Numbered from the stretch's first letter, positions 1 to 6,521 are shown. The stretch: DNA of 12,087 bases from an uncultured Clostridia bacterium (GCA_934183325.1 CAKPSH010000025.1:1-12087), one strand, 5' to 3'. The notes: generated from the letters alone by a model not told the origin. Numbers and translations: made by a program.

Positions 1-2
1 AA

Positions 3-44
3 AATGGAATGTTTAGCGATATGTATTATGGAAAATTAAATTAA
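3..44 (+). CDS. C-terminal end of an unidentified gene (partial)
   Basis: An open frame enters from the left edge and reads NGMFSDMYYGKLN before a TAA at 42-44. The last residues look like ordinary protein rather than AT-rich noise, but only 13 codons are visible and no family can be named. It is in a different frame from the SEC-C-like fragment that follows, so the two are not one uninterrupted gene. It could equally be chance coding. Confidence 0.25.
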   Translation, partial: NGMFSDMYYGKLN

Positions 45-63
45 AATTTAGATAAGTTTTTAG

Positions 64-225
64 ATAAGTTCTGCTAGGTTTGCCGAGTGCTACGGAGTGC
101 TCTGTGGTGAAACCAAGTGCCGAATTAACGAGCCAAGTGCTTTCAAAAGCTTCCAAAATCCCCAATACAAAAGACCATGTGGAAGTGGAAAGAAATATAA
201 GAACTGCTGTGGTAAAAATGTATAA
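64..225 (+). pseudogene. Orphan SEC-C zinc-binding motif fragment
   Basis: The open frame ending at TAA 223-225 finishes with RPCGSGKKYKNCCGKNV (175-222). This matches the SEC-C motif (C-x-C/GSGKKYKxCC) found at the C terminus of SecA and many small or YecA-like proteins, where Cys residues bind zinc. Here the usual first CPC is reduced to PC, preceded by NPQYKR. The frame is open only from 64 because of a TAG at 61-63. It has no ATG; a GTG at 97 has no ribosome site. The piece therefore looks like the 3' remnant of a larger gene whose body is lost or frameshifted. Residues 64-156 encode a Cys-containing segment I do not recognise. The stop is followed 15 nt later by a terminator, as expected for a real gene end. 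Family recognition of the motif is good; gene status is uncertain. Confidence 0.55.
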
Positions 226-239
226 TTAAATAATAATAT

Positions 240-280
240 AAAAAAGTGCAGTCCATGCAATAGCTTGGAGGCACTTTTTT
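240..280 (+). terminator. Intrinsic terminator after the SEC-C fragment
   Basis: A240-C249 (six A then GTGC) pairs with G271-T280 (GCAC then six T). An inner TCCA/TGGA stem (252-255 with 266-269) closes a 10-nt loop. The U tract is part of the right arm. The right arm and loop recur exactly at 1420-1444. Confidence 0.75.
256..280 (+). repeat. 25-nt direct repeat, copy 1 (terminator 3' half)
   Basis: This 25-nt stretch, covering the loop and right arm of the terminator, is identical to 1420-1444. The two copies flank the RhuM-family gene. The left arms of the two hairpins differ from each other yet still pair with the shared right arm. Confidence 0.85.
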
Positions 281-310
281 ATGTGTATTTAATATATTTA
301 CGTAGAAAGG

Positions 311-339
311 TTGAATATTAAAAATATATATGATACAAT
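311..339 (+). promoter_or_regulatory. Sigma-A promoter of the RhuM-family gene
   Basis: TTGAAT at 311-316 and TACAAT at 334-339 are separated by 17 bp, and TGA just before the -10 gives an extended -10. Transcription would start near 346, leaving a leader of about 30 nt that contains AGGAGG at 362-367. Confidence 0.65.
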
Positions 340-375
340 ACAAATGTTCGCAAATATGAAAAGGAGGTTATCCAA

Positions 376-1383
376 ATGGATAATACAAATGGAGATATTA
401 TAATATATCAAACAGACGATGGATTAACAAAAATAGATGTTAAAATTCAAAATGAAACGGTATGGCTATCTCAACAACAAATGGCAGAATTATTTGGTAC
501 GTCAAGAACAAATATTATAGAACATATAAACAATATTTATTTTGAAGAGGAACTCGATAAAAAATCAACCTGTCAGAAATTCCGACAAGTTCAAAAAGAG
601 GGAAATAGAAAAGTTTCAAGAGAAATTCCTTTTTATAATTTAGATATGATAATTTCTTTAGGATATAGGATAAAATCTAAAATTGCCACTAATTTTAGAA
701 AATGGGCGACAGAAAGATTAAAAGAATATATGATTAAAGGATTCACTATGGATGATGAGAGACTTAAAGGTAATGGTGGTGGAAACTATTGGAAGGAATT
801 ACTTGCAAGAATTAAGGATATTAGATCATCAGAAAAAGTAATGTATAGACAAGTTCTTGATTTATATGCAACAGCAGTAGATTACAATCCAAAAGATGAA
901 AAATCTATTCAATTCTTTAAAATTGTTCAAAATAAACTTCATTATGCTGCACATGGACATACAGCACCAGAAGTAATTTTTGAAAGAGTAGATTCAGAAA
1001 AGCCTTTTATGGGGTTAACATCATTTAAAGGAGAGATTCCGGTATTAAGTGATGTAGTTATTGCTAAAAATTATTTAAGTGAAGAAGAATTAAAAGTCTT
1101 AAATAATTTAGTATCAGGATATTTTGATTTTGCAGAAATACAAGCAATAAGGCATAATCCAATGTATATGGAAGATTACATTAAACAGTTGGATATGATA
1201 CTATCTTCTACTGGAGAAAAAATATTAGTTGGTGCAGGCAATATTAGTCATAATCAAGCAATTGAAAAGGCAAAATTTGAATATAAAAAATATCAAGTTA
1301 AAACTATAAGCCCTGTTGAAGGTGAGTATTTAAAATCTTTGAATCAAATTAGTAGTGAAATTGAAAAGAAAGATAGAAAATAG
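376..1383 (+). CDS. RhuM-family protein
   Basis: The 335-residue product has the full length and layout of the RhuM (Virulence_RhuM) family, named from a Salmonella pathogenicity-island gene; its biochemical role is unknown. Residues about 29-60 (VWLSQQQMAELFGTSRTNI) form a winged-helix-like DNA-binding motif. Residues 86-120 hold the family YNLDMIISLGYRIKS segment, followed by a Lys/Arg-rich helix. The C-terminal domain carries the signature HGHTAPEVIFERVD (193-206), then FMGLTSFKGE (211-220) and GAGNISHNQAIEKAKFEYKKY (287-306). The start is set by AGGAGG 9 nt upstream of the ATG. The gene stands alone between its own promoter and terminator, flanked by copies of one 25-nt repeat. Such genes are typically scattered singly in accessory islands, which suggests transfer. 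The winged helix suggests nucleic-acid binding; the function remains open. Confidence 0.92.
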   Translation: MDNTNGDIIIYQTDDGLTKIDVKIQNETVWLSQQQMAELFGTSRTNIIEHINNIYFEEELDKKSTCQKFRQVQKEGNRKVSREIPFYNLDMIISLGYRIKSKIATNFRKWATERLKEYMIKGFTMDDERLKGNGGGNYWKELLARIKDIRSSEKVMYRQVLDLYATAVDYNPKDEKSIQFFKIVQNKLHYAAHGHTAPEVIFERVDSEKPFMGLTSFKGEIPVLSDVVIAKNYLSEEELKVLNNLVSGYFDFAEIQAIRHNPMYMEDYIKQLDMILSSTGEKILVGAGNISHNQAIEKAKFEYKKYQVKTISPVEGEYLKSLNQISSEIEKKDRK

Positions 1384-1401
1384 TAATGAACTAGATTAAA
1401 C

Positions 1402-1444
1402 AAAAAAGGTGTATTCCAATGCAATAGCTTGGAGGCACTTTTTT
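1402..1444 (+). terminator. Intrinsic terminator of the RhuM-family gene
   Basis: Six A (1402-1407), then GTGT and TTCCAA, pair with TTGGAG, GCAC and six T (1429-1444), with single-base bulges at G1408 and A1413. A nine-base loop separates the arms. It follows the RhuM stop by 18 nt and shares its loop and right arm with the terminator at 240-280. Confidence 0.7.
1420..1444 (+). repeat. 25-nt direct repeat, copy 2 (terminator 3' half)
   Basis: Identical to 256-280, exactly 1164 bp downstream. Upstream of the identical block the two copies also share CCA, allowing for one extra A here, after which they diverge. Confidence 0.85.
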
Positions 1445-1466
1445 GCGTACAAGATGAAAAGTAATG

Positions 1467-1495
1467 TTGACAAATTATGTGAAGCATAATATAAT
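1467..1495 (+). promoter_or_regulatory. Perfect consensus sigma-A promoter
   Basis: TTGACA at 1467-1472 and TATAAT at 1490-1495 have an exact 17-bp spacer, the full consensus in both boxes. It is the strongest promoter in the window. Transcription would start near 1502, giving a leader of about 88 nt for the small membrane protein at 1590. Confidence 0.85.
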
Positions 1496-1521
1496 AATAA
1501 AGACCGTAATATCAATTCTGA

Positions 1522-1560
1522 GTGGATCTTAGATTGATAGTTTTATTAATTGGTATCCAC
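1522..1560 (+). other. Possible leader hairpin of the small membrane protein gene
   Basis: GTGGAT (1522-1527) is the reverse complement of ATCCAC (1555-1560), enclosing 27 nt inside the transcribed leader. The stem is short and the loop AT-rich, so folding is uncertain. No known riboswitch or T-box signature is visible. Confidence 0.25.
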
Positions 1561-1589
1561 CACCAAAAGTGTGGGAGAAAGGAAATTTT

Positions 1590-2054
1590 ATGAATAATCA
1601 GAAGCGGAAAGGCAGTTTTATTATTATTTATGTAGTATTGATTGCTTGTGTAATCTTTGCACTAGGGATGTTTGTTGGATATAAGCTTATTCCAACGATT
1701 AAAGAAATGCAAGAAATTAGTGTATATCGTATTTCTAGCCGAAATGATGACTCAAATTGTTCAATATTATTTGACACAGATTTTATTAGTAGTCAGAAAA
1801 GCCCAATAATAGAACCAACTGCAAAAGATACACAATATATTGTAGATTTAAAATGTACGCGTGAAAACTTTTCAGTTTATGTATATAGATCCTTATGGAA
1901 AGGGTGGGAAGAAATTGAAGTAATTGATTTAGGAAACGAACAATATTCAATTCCTGCAGCATATATTTCAGGAGATTCTACTAATACGTACTGTGTTACA
2001 ATTATAGAGAATGAAAAAAGTAAAAAATATTACTGGACCGTTAAAAAGAATTAA
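1590..2054 (+). CDS. Small single-pass membrane protein, unknown function
   Basis: I do not recognise this 154-residue protein. A short basic N terminus (MNNQKRKG) is followed by one hydrophobic segment at about residues 9-32, then an outward-facing domain of about 120 residues. That domain looks beta-rich, with three Cys (in SNCSIL, LKCTRE and TYCVTI) and a Trp/Tyr-rich tail ending KKYYWTVKKN. The topology suggests a signal-anchored surface protein. I chose the ATG at 1590 because AAAGGA lies 7 nt upstream; a GTG at 1569 in the same frame has no ribosome site in front. Arginine codons include CGT, CGC and CGA, whereas the genes to the right use AGA almost only, so its origin may differ from theirs. 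It stands alone, between a perfect promoter and a long hairpin. Confidence 0.75.
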   Translation: MNNQKRKGSFIIIYVVLIACVIFALGMFVGYKLIPTIKEMQEISVYRISSRNDDSNCSILFDTDFISSQKSPIIEPTAKDTQYIVDLKCTRENFSVYVYRSLWKGWEEIEVIDLGNEQYSIPAAYISGDSTNTYCVTIIENEKSKKYYWTVKKN

Positions 2055-2095
2055 AAAAGATTAGTTCTATAAAGAATCCTATGAATCTCATATAA

Positions 2096-2130
2096 CCAAT
2101 AGGCTCCTCGAGTATCGAGGAGCCTATTGG
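2096..2130. repeat. 15-bp perfect inverted repeat (hairpin)
   Basis: CCAATAGGCTCCTCG (2096-2110) and its exact reverse complement (2116-2130) flank the loop AGTAT. After one mismatch, three more pairs (2092-2094 with 2132-2134) extend it. The arms are much richer in GC than the surroundings. No U tract follows on either strand, so it is not a standard intrinsic terminator, although it may stop transcription or protect the 3' end of the upstream mRNA. Confidence 0.85.
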
Positions 2131-2196
2131 CTATGCATAAAAATAAATAATTTAATAGAATAATATAAAAAATTTTTTGTAAAAAATAAAAAAAAA

Positions 2197-2226
2197 CTTA
2201 CATAAAAAATTTTTTTGTGCTAAAAT
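2197..2226 (+). promoter_or_regulatory. Promoter of the MATE-kinase fusion gene
   Basis: CTTACA at 2197-2202, an 18-bp spacer, and TAAAAT at 2221-2226 preceded by TGC form an extended -10 promoter. Runs of A and T upstream (about 2166-2196) may act as an UP element. The start would be near 2233, with AAAGGAGG at 2242-2249 serving the ATG at 2257. Confidence 0.55.
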
Positions 2227-2256
2227 AAGTGAGCTAAAAATAAAGGAGGTATTTAA

Positions 2257-4239
2257 ATGAAAAAATTAGACTTAGGAAAGGGAAAAATAAACAAGTTATT
2301 AGTAGCGTTTGCAATACCATGTGTAATTAGTATGCTTATAAATTCAGTTTATAATATTGTAGATCAAATATTTATTGGACAAAGTGCAGGAACTTTAGGA
2401 AATGCAGCAACAAATGTAATATTTCCTCTTGTTATTTTATTTACAGCATTTGCAAGTTTAATAGGAAATGGAGCAGCAGCAAATTTATCATTAAAATTAG
2501 GTGAAAATAATAAAGAAGAAGCATCAAAAGGAGTAGGTCAAGCAATATCATTTACAATTATAATATCTATTTTATTAGGTGTAGTTTCATATATAGCTTT
2601 ACCAAAATTAGTAATGATGTTTGGATGTACAGAAAATGTATATAGTTATGCTATGGATTATGGAAGAATAATATGTATAGGTGCACCATTTATGATTATT
2701 TATTCAGCATTATCAAATATCATAAGAGCTGATGGTTCTCCAAAATATTCTATGATTATGTTAGTAGTTGGAGCTGTTTTAAATATTATTTTAGATCCAA
2801 TATTTATTTTTACTTTTGGTTTGGGAGTTAAAGGAGGAGCGATTGCAACAGTAATAGGACAAGTTGTATCATTCATAATTTCTATCTGTTATTTAAATAA
2901 ATTTAAATCAGTAACAATTAGTAAAGAAAATTTAAAAATAAATAAAGACATATTTAAAATATTAGGATTAGGATTATCATCATTTATAACTCAATGCACA
3001 GTATTAGTCTTATTTGTATTTATGAATAATATGATGACAAAATTCGGAGCTACATCTAAGTTTGGAGCAGACATTCCATTATCTGTTTACGGAGTTATTT
3101 CAAAATTAAATAGTTTGTATATTTCAACAGTATTAGGAATCTCAATTGGTGCTCAACCAATAATAGGATTTAATTATGGAGCAGGAAATAACGAAAGAGT
3201 AAAAGAAACATTAAAAAAAGCTTTAATAATAAACTTTACAGTTGGAATTATATTTAATATAATATTTTTCTTCTTCCCAAGACAAATTGCAGGAATATTT
3301 ATAAATAATTCTGATTCAAATTATGAATTATTTATGGAATTTGCAGAATTAATGTGTCATTCATTCTTACTTGTAATTGCATTAAATGCACTAGAAATGA
3401 CAGGAAGTATTTCAATTCAATCATTAGGAAACGTAAAAAAAGCAACAGCATTATCTTTTATAAGACAAATTATACTTCTAATACCTATATCAATATTACT
3501 ATCAGTAGTATTTAATAAAGGAATATATGGAATAGTATATGCAGGTTGCATATCAGATACTATATGCTTTGTAATTGCAATATTTATAGTGGGTTCTGAA
3601 TATAGAAAATTAGGTAAAAAGCAATATAGTCAAACAGTTAAAAATACAGAAACTAAGAATGAATATAAAGGTGAACATTTTGTTATTACAATTTCAAGAG
3701 AATATGCTTCAGGTGGAAGATATGTTGGAAAAATATTAGCAGAAAAATTAGGAGTTAACTTTTACGATAAAGAATTAATCTCTTTAGCTGCAAAAGAAAG
3801 TGGATTATCTCAAGAATACATAAGTGAAACAGATGAAAAGAGCAGAAAAGGAGAAAATGATGACAGAATATTTATAGCTGAATCAAATGTTATCAAAGAT
3901 TTGGCTAAAAAAGAGTCTTGTGTTATTGTAGGAAGATGTGCGGATTACATATTAAAAGATAATGAAGAAGTATTAAAAGTTTTCTTATATTCAGATGATG
4001 AGTCAAAAAATCAAAGAGCAATTAAATATTATGGACTAAAAGAAAGTAATGCTAATAAAGAAATAACAAGAATTAATAAAGAAAGAGAAAAACACTATAA
4101 TTTCTACACAAACAGAAATTGGAAGAAAATGACTAATTATGATTTAATAATTAATGTGGATTCAAAAGGTGTTGACATGACTGCAGAGTATATAAAAGAA
4201 TGCTTAAATATGAAAAAAGAAGTTAGCATAAAAAAATAA
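2257..4239 (+). CDS. MATE efflux transporter fused to a cytidylate-kinase-like domain
   Basis: Residues 1-450 form a complete MATE transporter (MepA-like, twelve membrane segments). They include the N-terminal NSVYNIVDQIFIGQ segment, the central ILDPIFIFTFGLGVKGGAIAT motif and the IGAQPIIGFNYGAGN motif of the second half. MATE proteins export cationic compounds or metabolites using Na+ or H+. A charged linker (about 452-472) then joins a second domain. Its start, ITISREYASGGRYVG (477-491), is a P-loop-like motif, followed by FYDKELISLAAKESGLS and VIVGRCADYIL (556-566). This matches the Cytidylate_kin2 family, normally a free-standing protein of about 200 residues. The linker has no Met and no ribosome site precedes the second domain, so one polypeptide is made. 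The start is fixed by AAAGGAGG 7 nt upstream. Nucleotide phosphorylation by the second domain is an inference from the family; its link to transport is unknown. Confidence 0.93.
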   Translation: MKKLDLGKGKINKLLVAFAIPCVISMLINSVYNIVDQIFIGQSAGTLGNAATNVIFPLVILFTAFASLIGNGAAANLSLKLGENNKEEASKGVGQAISFTIIISILLGVVSYIALPKLVMMFGCTENVYSYAMDYGRIICIGAPFMIIYSALSNIIRADGSPKYSMIMLVVGAVLNIILDPIFIFTFGLGVKGGAIATVIGQVVSFIISICYLNKFKSVTISKENLKINKDIFKILGLGLSSFITQCTVLVLFVFMNNMMTKFGATSKFGADIPLSVYGVISKLNSLYISTVLGISIGAQPIIGFNYGAGNNERVKETLKKALIINFTVGIIFNIIFFFFPRQIAGIFINNSDSNYELFMEFAELMCHSFLLVIALNALEMTGSISIQSLGNVKKATALSFIRQIILLIPISILLSVVFNKGIYGIVYAGCISDTICFVIAIFIVGSEYRKLGKKQYSQTVKNTETKNEYKGEHFVITISREYASGGRYVGKILAEKLGVNFYDKELISLAAKESGLSQEYISETDEKSRKGENDDRIFIAESNVIKDLAKKESCVIVGRCADYILKDNEEVLKVFLYSDDESKNQRAIKYYGLKESNANKEITRINKEREKHYNFYTNRNWKKMTNYDLIINVDSKGVDMTAEYIKECLNMKKEVSIKK

Positions 4240-4257
4240 ATGGAAATCATTAATGAT

Positions 4258-4289
4258 GAGCTATGGAAACATAGCTCTAAAATTTTATT
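4258..4289 (+). terminator. Intrinsic terminator of the MATE fusion gene
   Basis: GAGCTATG and CATAGCTC form an 8-bp perfect stem with a GAAA tetraloop, 19 nt past the stop. The tail TAAAATTTTATT is a poor U tract, so termination may be partial. Confidence 0.6.
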
Positions 4290-4297
4290 AAAAAGAA

Positions 4298-4326
4298 TTG
4301 TTATATAATAAAAAAAATGATATAAT
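4298..4326 (+). promoter_or_regulatory. Promoter of the serpin-like/glycosyltransferase unit
   Basis: TTGTTA at 4298-4303 and consensus TATAAT at 4321-4326 with a 17-bp spacer. The start would be near 4333, leaving a leader of about 114 nt in which I see no recognisable regulatory RNA. Confidence 0.7.
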
Positions 4327-4446
4327 GAGGATAATTAAGTAAAAGCACAACATGTAATTACAAAAAATTCCTATATCTAAAAAAGTAGAACCTGATAATA
4401 TAGAGTGTAATAAAAGGAATGAATTTAATATAGATAGGAGAAAAAT

Positions 4447-5517
4447 ATGAAAAAGAAAATATTAATTGTGTTTATAATAATGATAATTATTATTATAGTA
4501 GGAGTTGAGGGAAAATATTTATTAGACCATAGGAAAGCAAAAAAGCAATTCAATACTGAAGATATATCCACAGTATTAACTTTAGAGGATGAGGTAGGAG
4601 ATGACACCGTATGGTGTGGTACATTTCAATTAATATGGAATGACTTGAAAAATGAACTAGCAAAACAAGATATTATATTTGAACCTCAATTAGAAGTAGT
4701 AGAAAATTTGAACAAGGAAACATTTACTACAAATGATTTGACAGATAAATATTATTATAAAAAAATAGGGACACCATCTATTGAATTAAAAAATGAAATT
4801 GAAAAAGAAATAAAAGAAAAGTTTGATGAAAAAAGTGACATATTAGATGAATTTGACTGGCAAAATAGAGATGATAGAGATTACTTTTTATATGCAATGT
4901 TGAAAAAAGAATTTAAATTCGAAAAGAAATTTGAAGAATTAGAAAAAGGAAAATTCGGAGAATATAATAATGTAAAATATTTTGGAATAAGTAAAAAAAA
5001 TAAAAACAGTAGTTTAAGAGAACAAGTAGATGTTATATATTATAATTCAAAAGAAGATTTTGCTATAAAGTTAAAAACAAAACAAGAAGATGAAGTAATA
5101 CTTTGTAAAAATCCAAAAGGAAGTACTTTTAATCAAATATATGAAAATATAGTTTTAGAAGGAAATGAATATACAGGAGATAAGAAACTAAAAGAAAAAG
5201 ATTTAGTAAAAATCCCGAATATAAGTATGAAAATAAAAAATGAACCAACAGAAATTGAAGAAAAAAAATTTTTATTTTCAGACGGAGAGGCATATTACAT
5301 AGAAAAAGCTTTACAAACAATAGAAGTAGAATTAGATAGAACAGGTGGAAAAATAAAAAGTGAAGCTGGAATGATGAATGCAAAAGTAACCTCAGTAGAA
5401 AGTGAAGAATCTAGAGAATTTTCATTAGATAATACTTTTGGAATTTTCTTAATTGAAGAAGGAAAAGAAAAACCATATTTTGCAGGAAAAATTAGCAATA
5501 TAACAAAGTTCCAATAA
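4447..5517 (+). CDS. Membrane-anchored, divergent serpin-like protein
   Basis: Residues 1-22 are a hydrophobic signal anchor; the remaining 330 or so residues would be outside the cell. The exported part follows the order of landmarks in serpins. TVWCGTFQLIWNDLKNEL (54-71) sits where serpins have NxVxSPxSLxxALxML. LVKIPNISMKI (253-263) resembles the VxLPKFxI strand. AYYIEKALQTIEVELDRTGGK (282-302) resembles the segment ending in the hinge (HKAxIEVxEEGTEA). FSLDNTFGIFLIEEG and FAGKISN (325-351) resemble the C-terminal FxADxPFxFxI and FxGRVxNP. The hinge is degenerate: charged residues (KIKSE, 302-306) replace the small-residue run, so protease trapping may be lost. The start follows AGGAG at 4436-4440. 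The glycosyltransferase gene begins 16 nt downstream. The serpin relation is read by eye and needs a profile or fold comparison; otherwise it is a lineage-specific surface protein. Confidence 0.7.
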   Translation: MKKKILIVFIIMIIIIIVGVEGKYLLDHRKAKKQFNTEDISTVLTLEDEVGDDTVWCGTFQLIWNDLKNELAKQDIIFEPQLEVVENLNKETFTTNDLTDKYYYKKIGTPSIELKNEIEKEIKEKFDEKSDILDEFDWQNRDDRDYFLYAMLKKEFKFEKKFEELEKGKFGEYNNVKYFGISKKNKNSSLREQVDVIYYNSKEDFAIKLKTKQEDEVILCKNPKGSTFNQIYENIVLEGNEYTGDKKLKEKDLVKIPNISMKIKNEPTEIEEKKFLFSDGEAYYIEKALQTIEVELDRTGGKIKSEAGMMNAKVTSVESEESREFSLDNTFGIFLIEEGKEKPYFAGKISNITKFQ

Positions 5518-5533
5518 ATTAGAAGGTGGATAA

Positions 5534-6469
5534 ATGAAAAAAATATCATTAGTAATACCAATGTATTATGAAGAAGAAGTAGCATATAAATGTTATGAAA
5601 GAGTAAGTAATGTATTAAAAAATATAAACTATAAATATGATTACGAGATTATATTTATAAATGACGGAAGTAAGGATAAAACACTAGAAATATTAGAAAA
5701 AATAGCAGAAGAGGACAAAAAAGTAAAAATAATTTCTTTCTCTAGAAATTTTGGACATCAGGCAGCTGTCACAGCAGGTTTAAAAGAAGTAAATGGTGAT
5801 GCAATTATAATAATTGATGCTGATTTACAAGATCCACCAGAATTGATACCAGAAATGATGGAATTATGGGAGCAAGGAAATGAAGTAATATATGGCAAAA
5901 GAAAAAAGAGAAAAGGAGAATCAACATTTAAGTTACTTAGTGCAAAAATATTTTATCAAACTTTAAATGCATTATCAGATGTTGATATTCCAAAAGATAC
6001 TGGAGATTTCAGATTAGTAGATAGAAAAGTAGTTGATGTAATAAATTCATTACCTGAACACAATAAATTTTTAAGAGGATTATTTAGTTGGGTAGGATTT
6101 AAACAAAAAGCTTATGAATATGAAAGGCAAGAAAGAGTAGCAGGAAAAACAAAATATCCATTAAAGAAAATGCTAAAACTAGCATCTGATGGAATAATAA
6201 GCTTTTCTACTAAACCATTAAAAATAGTTGGAGCTCTAGGCATAATATCAATAGTTATATCTATGATTATATTAATATATGCTTTAATATCTTACGCATT
6301 AAAATTAAACCATTTATCAGCAGGTTGGACATCAATAATGGTAACAGTCACATTTTTTGCAGGTGTTCAGTTATTATCATTATGGATAATGTCAGAATAT
6401 ATAGGAAGAATTTATGACGAAGCCAAGGAAAGACCACAGTATATAATTGATAAAAAAATAAATTTTTAA
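5534..6469 (+). CDS. GtrB/DPM1-like family 2 glycosyltransferase
   Basis: This 311-residue enzyme has the full layout of polyprenyl-phosphate sugar transferases. Such enzymes move glucose, mannose or a similar sugar from a nucleotide donor to undecaprenyl phosphate at the inner membrane face, for later use outside. The GT-A fold opens with ISLVIPMYYEE (4-14). It continues with FINDGSKDKT (41-50), SFSRNFGHQAAVTAG (68-82), the metal-binding D95-A-D97 within DADLQDPPE, TGDFRLVDRKVV (156-167) and VAGKTKYPLKKMLKLASDGI (202-221). Two membrane segments (about 231-257 and 266-290) end the protein, as in GtrB. AAGGTGG precedes the ATG, and the 16-nt gap to the serpin-like gene implies cotranscription. 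No GtrA-type flippase or acceptor transferase is nearby, so the sugar and final target are unknown. Confidence 0.92.
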   Translation: MKKISLVIPMYYEEEVAYKCYERVSNVLKNINYKYDYEIIFINDGSKDKTLEILEKIAEEDKKVKIISFSRNFGHQAAVTAGLKEVNGDAIIIIDADLQDPPELIPEMMELWEQGNEVIYGKRKKRKGESTFKLLSAKIFYQTLNALSDVDIPKDTGDFRLVDRKVVDVINSLPEHNKFLRGLFSWVGFKQKAYEYERQERVAGKTKYPLKKMLKLASDGIISFSTKPLKIVGALGIISIVISMIILIYALISYALKLNHLSAGWTSIMVTVTFFAGVQLLSLWIMSEYIGRIYDEAKERPQYIIDKKINF

Positions 6470-6477
6470 ATATAGAA

Positions 6478-6521
6478 GAATACACCAAGGATGTTATAAT
6501 AACATTTTAGGTGTATTTTTT
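6478..6521 (+). terminator. Strong intrinsic terminator of the glycosyltransferase unit
   Basis: AATACACC (6479-6486) pairs with GGTGTATT (6510-6517). An inner perfect stem, ATGTTAT with ATAACAT (6491-6497 and 6499-6505), extends it. Six T (6516-6521) follow the lower stem. It lies just past the glycosyltransferase stop. Confidence 0.85.

Noticed and set aside
143..343. Minus-strand 66-codon open frame over the SEC-C tail and terminator
   Set aside because: It is antisense to a recognisable SEC-C motif, runs through a terminator, has low-complexity Phe/Tyr/Ile content and no ribosome site.
1522..1568. T-box or riboswitch in the leader of the small membrane protein
   Set aside because: Only one 6-bp stem is visible, with no T-box sequence, anti-terminator or known aptamer core.
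1569..1589. GTG start adding seven residues to the small membrane protein
   Set aside because: No Shine-Dalgarno sequence precedes it, while AAAGGA sits correctly before the ATG at 1590.
4333..4446. Regulatory RNA in the 114-nt leader of the serpin-like gene
   Set aside because: The leader is AT-rich, with no stable hairpin or recognised aptamer that I can see.
5129..5585. Two overlapping minus-strand frames rich in Leu/Phe
   Set aside because: They are antisense to the serpin-like gene and the start of the glycosyltransferase, with no ribosome site and no family resemblance.
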